This document shows positions 5,914-8,568 of a stretch of DNA of 8,568 nucleotides, one piece after another. Positions within the stretch are counted from its first letter, which is position 1. Every line of letters starts with the position of its first letter. The DNA lies in the NCBI GenBank assembly GCA_023428655.1, contig JAEYXC010000009.1:1-8568 (forward strand), given 5' to 3'. The notes under the pieces are model-generated. The model had not been told where the DNA came from and ran no database searches. It saw only the letters and a program-made list of their open reading frames with translations. Position numbers and translations under genes: made by a program. The DNA comes from Bacillota bacterium (lineage in GTDB: Bacteria > Bacillota > Clostridia > Lachnospirales > Lachnospiraceae).

Positions 5914-7074
5914 ATGGTAACAGGCAGTAAAGAACTCATACGAGATATCAACACAAATCTAGTCCTTGAGACGATAATTAATAATACAGCAATATCAAGA
6001 GCTGCAATTGCAAAACATCTTGGCTTAACAAAGGCAACCATATCTGCAATCGTACAGGAGCTCATTAATAAGAAGCTCGTCATCGAAATCGGTAGTGATG
6101 ACACGAATCTAGGTAGAAAACCGATCCTATTAAGCCTCCATAAAAAAGCCGGCTTTGTAATCTGTATTGATATCGGAGTTGATACCATATCCGCTTTGGT
6201 ATCCGACTTAATCGGTGAGGACTGTAGCCTGAAGCAGATCAAAACCCCGAAGAATACAACGAATATTGTCAGTGTCTTAATTGAATTAATTGAATCCATG
6301 AAGCTTCCGAAGGATACCCCTTATGATCTGGTGGGTATTACACTTGGTATCCATGGTGTTATTGCTAATAATCTGGTATCCTTTGCTCCTTACTATAATT
6401 TATCCGGAATTAATATCGCAGAGGGTCTGGAAAATCACTTTAATACTCCCGTCTACCTCGAAAACGAAGCGAACCTCTCGGTAATCGGTGAGAAGACCTT
6501 TCAGTACGACTATGCGAATATTGCAAATATCAGTGTTCATTCCGGAATCGGTATCGGTATTATTATCAATCATCAGCTTTATACCGGTTATAATGGTAGA
6601 GCCGGCGAGATCGGGCATACTATCATTGAAATTGATGGCCGTCAATGTCCCTGTGGGAATAAAGGATGCTTCGAGCAGTACGCCTCCGAACGTAATCTGC
6701 TGCGCGAGTATTCAAAAATGAAAAACATCGAGGAAGTAAACTTTGAACAGTTTAGGGTAGCTTATGAAGCCGGTGATCCCGATGCCTTGAAGATTATGGA
6801 TGACTTTGTAAAATATATGTCCATCGGCGTCAATAATATCCTGAATGCATATAATCCGGATATCGTAATTATCAATAGCTCCTTCACCATCTTCTTCCCA
6901 CATATTACGGAGAAGATTGAAGCTGCTCTGACCAGTCGAATGAACAGCTATATCCGTATTGTTCCAAGTATTCTACAGGACACCTCCATTTTACTCGGCG
7001 GTATCTGTGTTGCAATTAAAGGCTTCCTTGGAGTGGATAATCTGAAGCTAAACCATATTGACCTAAGAGCTTAA
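5914..7074 (+). CDS. xylR: ROK-family transcriptional regulator, probable xylose repressor
   Basis: A 386-residue ROK regulator with an N-terminal winged helix-turn-helix (about residues 8-58, recognition helix near LTKATISAIVQELI) and a C-terminal sugar-binding ROK domain starting at ICIDIGVDT. The ROK signature GRAGEIGHTIIE and the zinc motif CPCGNKGCFE are intact (His235, Cys245, Cys247, Cys252). Where ROK kinases have an Asp in their ENDAN-type motif, this protein reads ENEAN (183-187), consistent with sugar sensing rather than catalysis. It is divergent from xylB, the classic arrangement for XylR, so xylose is the probable effector. The effector and operator are inferred. The start is ATG 5914, selected over the in-frame GTG at 5905 by Shine-Dalgarno position and by family N-termini (MVTGSKELIRDIN). 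It ends before a convergent terminator. Confidence 0.87.
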   Translation: MVTGSKELIRDINTNLVLETIINNTAISRAAIAKHLGLTKATISAIVQELINKKLVIEIGSDDTNLGRKPILLSLHKKAGFVICIDIGVDTISALVSDLIGEDCSLKQIKTPKNTTNIVSVLIELIESMKLPKDTPYDLVGITLGIHGVIANNLVSFAPYYNLSGINIAEGLENHFNTPVYLENEANLSVIGEKTFQYDYANIANISVHSGIGIGIIINHQLYTGYNGRAGEIGHTIIEIDGRQCPCGNKGCFEQYASERNLLREYSKMKNIEEVNFEQFRVAYEAGDPDALKIMDDFVKYMSIGVNNILNAYNPDIVIINSSFTIFFPHITEKIEAALTSRMNSYIRIVPSILQDTSILLGGICVAIKGFLGVDNLKLNHIDLRA

Positions 7075-7140
7075 CCATCCTTAGACATCTTTAAACTTGT
7101 CCTATGGATAGAATTATTATATAGAACAATCGGTTAAAAT

Positions 7141-7193
7141 AGGCTGTTATAGTCGGATACTTCTGCCAAGGAGTATTCCAATTATAACAGCCT
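7141..7193 (+). terminator. Intrinsic terminator of xylR, possibly bidirectional
   Basis: AGGCTGTTATA (7141-7151) pairs perfectly with TATAACAGCCT (7183-7193), and the inner bases GGATACT/GGAGTATTCC add further pairing with a bulge. TTATTCATTC follows on the plus strand and ATTTTAACC on the minus strand. It lies between convergent xylR and the HAD gene, so it could serve both. Confidence 0.82.
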
Positions 7194-7208
7194 TATTCAT
7201 TCCTACCA

Positions 7209-7288
7209 AAGCTTCCCTTAGCACCCTTTCTTTTAAGTGCTGAGAAGCAAGGAATTCACAAAATAAATTTCTAATAGTAAGGGAGCTT
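7209..7288 (-). terminator. Nested hairpins at the 3' end of the HAD gene
   Basis: An outer stem pairs 7209-7220 with 7278-7288 (11 pairs, one bulged base), and its right arm includes the first two bases of the HAD stop codon. An inner alternative pairs GCTTC/GAAGC and AGCAC/GTGCT within 7211-7248. On the minus strand only TTTGG follows, so termination here would be weak and the bidirectional hairpin at 7141-7193 may do the main work. Confidence 0.4.
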
Positions 7289-8024
7289 ATATCCCATCCA
7301 ACCTATTTATATACTCAATCAATTCTTCCCAATCATTAATCGTCAGACATTCCCTTTCCGGTATTTCTTTATTATGCTCCTGAATCGCTCCTCGATACCA
7401 GACCGGTCGGATCCCCATCCTCATGGCGCCCTCCACATCATAATAAGCATTATCACCACAATACCAGACATCACTTGGACTTAGCTTTGCCTTTCGAAGT
7501 GCCAACTCATAAATACGTCTGTGAGGCTTACGAAATACATACTCACTAGTCGCCATTATGAATTCAAACTCATTCTGTGGCAACACGGAATTAATTCTTT
7601 CCTCCAGTGCCTTTCCGCTGAAGGAGATATTACTAATCACAGCCGTTCTGATTCCCTGCTCTTTCAGATACCGTAATAGCTTCTCAATATTTTTGGTCAG
7701 TAACTTTTCTGTTGCATTATCCCAGAATACCTTCTCCAACTCCTCGGAGGATAAACCGATTTCAATATCGTAATAATCATATAGATAGTTCTGGAAGATA
7801 TGATTATGGATTTCGATATAGGGAGCTTTTCTAACGTCGGGATCGTAGCGTCCAATCTCCCGATTAAGAGTCTTCACAAATTCCTGAAGATCTCTTGCTG
7901 ATACTTGATAGGGATTCCTAGTTGCATGCTTTAATACTGCTCTCATTCCCGCTTCCCCGTTGAAGCTTCCTTCCGATATCAAGGTCTGTCCATAATCAAA
8001 CATAATCATCTTTGGTTTTTTCAT
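7287..8024 (-). CDS. HAD-superfamily (subfamily IA-type) hydrolase
   Basis: A 245-residue haloacid dehalogenase superfamily protein with a helical cap after motif I. Motif I is FDYGQTL with nucleophile Asp10. Motif II is VISNIS (Ser131). Motif III is the lysine in RKPHRRIY (Lys166). Motif IV is YCGDNAYYDVEGA (Asp191, Asp196), which places magnesium. The oddity is that motif I reads D-x-G instead of D-x-D, so the aspartate that normally acts as general acid/base in phosphatases is glycine. Such DxG variants occur in the family and may have altered or weak phosphatase activity. The substrate is unknown. ATG 8024 has AGAGGG about six bases upstream. It follows the spore-protein gene by 24 bp, so read-through from that gene is likely. 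Confidence 0.87.
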   Translation of the reverse strand: MKKPKMIMFDYGQTLISEGSFNGEAGMRAVLKHATRNPYQVSARDLQEFVKTLNREIGRYDPDVRKAPYIEIHNHIFQNYLYDYYDIEIGLSSEELEKVFWDNATEKLLTKNIEKLLRYLKEQGIRTAVISNISFSGKALEERINSVLPQNEFEFIMATSEYVFRKPHRRIYELALRKAKLSPSDVWYCGDNAYYDVEGAMRMGIRPVWYRGAIQEHNKEIPERECLTINDWEELIEYINRLDGI

Positions 8025-8048
8025 TTGTTCCCTCTCAATCCTATAAAC

Positions 8049-8264
8049 CTATTCCTGAAGCGGATTACTCTGTTCCTTATTTTTCAGTTCCTTCTTACGT
8101 TTTGTGATAATCCCACCAATTCTTCCCGATTCCTTTGCCGTAAGGGACTTCCAACCGGTATTCATTACTTTATCCAGATACCCGAGTTCTTCTGCAATTT
8201 CATATTTCAGCTTATCCTCCGGTTTTATGTTATTCAGATCGATCTCTTCCCTCTTAGTACTCAT
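8049..8264 (-). CDS. Alpha/beta-type small acid-soluble spore protein, SspF-like
   Basis: A 71-residue protein with the alpha/beta SASP pattern: LKYEIAEELG (residues 19-28), where the germination protease GPR is expected to cut between Glu22 and Ile23, then GWKSLTAKESGRIGG (37-51), the glycine-rich DNA-binding segment. These proteins coat DNA in the dormant spore, force an A-like form and protect it from UV and heat. The YLDKVMNTGW segment is closer to minor SspF-type members than to major SASPs. The frame extends seven codons up to an ATG at 8285, but only ATG 8264 has a Shine-Dalgarno (AAAGGGTG at 8271-8278). Forespore sigma-G expression is expected from the family. I saw only a poor -10-like CAGAATA upstream, without a well-spaced -35. 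This gene shows that the organism forms endospores. Confidence 0.85.
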   Translation of the reverse strand: MSTKREEIDLNNIKPEDKLKYEIAEELGYLDKVMNTGWKSLTAKESGRIGGIITKRKKELKNKEQSNPLQE

Positions 8265-8270
8265 GTTAGT

Positions 8271-8278
8271 CACCCTTT
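8271..8278 (-). promoter_or_regulatory. Shine-Dalgarno site fixing the spore-protein start
   Basis: AAAGGGTG on the minus strand lies six bases before ATG 8264. The in-frame ATG at 8285 is upstream of this site and has none of its own. Confidence 0.65.
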
Positions 8279-8316
8279 CTGTCATACTTGTATTCTGACT
8301 AGAGTGTACCCAACTT

Positions 8317-8568
8317 CTATTCTTCTATTCGAATTTCCTTACCAAGGGGAAGGGAATATATGATCATCTCCTTAACCTTCTTGTTCAGCATCTGCTCCAA
8401 CGCTCGCTTATAGTATTGCAGCTGTACCTTATATCGATGAACCAGCTGCTGTTCATCGGATACAATATCCGACTTATAATCAAGAAGTACCAGCTCCCCT
8501 GCTTCCTCAAAGAAAACATCTATGATACCCTGAATTAAGATCAGCTCATCACTCTCCATAGCCTCTAG
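8317..8568 (-). CDS. addA: AddA helicase-nuclease, C-terminal end (partial)
   Basis: The last 83 codons of a gene running off the right edge. The frame stays open to position 8568, so the ATG at 8559 is internal. The sequence is the end of the RecB-type PD-(D/E)XK nuclease domain: IQGIIDVFFEE gives the first catalytic aspartate, LLDYKSD the Asp-x-Lys pair, and YKVQLQYYKRALEQ the conserved Gln-x-x-Tyr helix. In Firmicutes AddA this domain is fused behind a UvrD-like helicase of more than 1,000 residues, and AddAB processes double-strand breaks for recombination. The helicase part is outside the window. A Cas4-like or other RecB-family nuclease is less likely because the tail KVKEMIIYSLPLGKEI matches AddA ends. 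The stop is 52 bp before the spore-protein gene. Confidence 0.85.
   Translation of the reverse strand, partial: LEAMESDELILIQGIIDVFFEEAGELVLLDYKSDIVSDEQQLVHRYKVQLQYYKRALEQMLNKKVKEMIIYSLPLGKEIRIEE

Noticed and set aside
5802..6299. 165-codon minus-strand frame opposite the start of xylR
   Set aside because: It lies antisense to the well-supported ROK gene, has no family resemblance and no ribosome site, and is a shadow frame.
8280..8299. Short inverted repeat (GTCA/TGAC, ATAC/GTAT) before the spore-protein gene
   Set aside because: The arms are very short and interrupted, so I do not count it as an operator or terminator.
8025..8363. 112-codon plus-strand frame over the spore-protein gene
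   Set aside because: The opposite strand encodes a recognisable SASP with a proper start. The plus frame is rich in Phe, Leu and Ile, as expected for the antisense of a charged protein.
1..8568. Defence system, mobile element, CRISPR array or tRNA
   Set aside because: No direct repeat array, transposase, integrase, tRNA-like cloverleaf or defence-type gene pair was seen. The genes are conserved chromosomal types.

Overview
The window looks like ordinary chromosome from a low-GC, anaerobic, endospore-forming Clostridia species, most likely a plant-fibre-degrading member of the Lachnospiraceae. This placement is an inference from three things: AT-rich intergenic DNA with strong Shine-Dalgarno sites, a small acid-soluble spore protein gene beside an AddA-type nuclease gene, and the pairing of an intracellular xylo-oligosaccharide hydrolase with xylulokinase and a ROK-type xylose regulator. 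I see no mobile element, tRNA, rRNA, CRISPR array or phage gene.

Layout, left to right. Positions 1-249 hold no gene, only two imperfect hairpins and a possible extended -10 promoter pointing off the left edge. Five minus-strand genes follow: a GH8 reducing-end xylose-releasing exo-oligoxylanase (rex), the redox chaperone Hsp33 (hslO), a class I SAM-dependent methyltransferase, a small LUD-domain protein, and xylulokinase (xylB). A 231-bp divergent region with several palindromes separates xylB from the plus-strand ROK regulator (xylR). A convergent terminator region (7141-7288) follows. The right end carries three minus-strand genes: a HAD-family hydrolase, an SspF-like alpha/beta-type small acid-soluble spore protein, and the C-terminal end of addA, which runs off the window.

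How the genes fit together. Rex trims imported xylo-oligosaccharides in the cytoplasm to xylose. Xylose isomerase, which is not in this window, would give xylulose, and XylB would phosphorylate it for the pentose phosphate pathway. XylR probably senses xylose and controls the divergent promoter. hslO, the methyltransferase and the LUD gene are housekeeping or unknown genes lying between the two xylan genes, so the xylan functions here are not one operon. Strong punctuation supports this: a long terminator follows xylB, and LUD and rex each have their own promoter candidates.

The clearest correction is to start codons. The LUD reading frame can be read back into the xylB terminator, but a consensus promoter and a Shine-Dalgarno site show that the gene begins about 41 codons later. 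The hslO, methyltransferase, xylR and spore-protein starts are also moved to the codon with a well-placed Shine-Dalgarno. I found no convincing undescribed system. The items most worth a second look are the regulatory palindromes, the HAD protein with a changed motif I, and the structured DNA downstream of rex.
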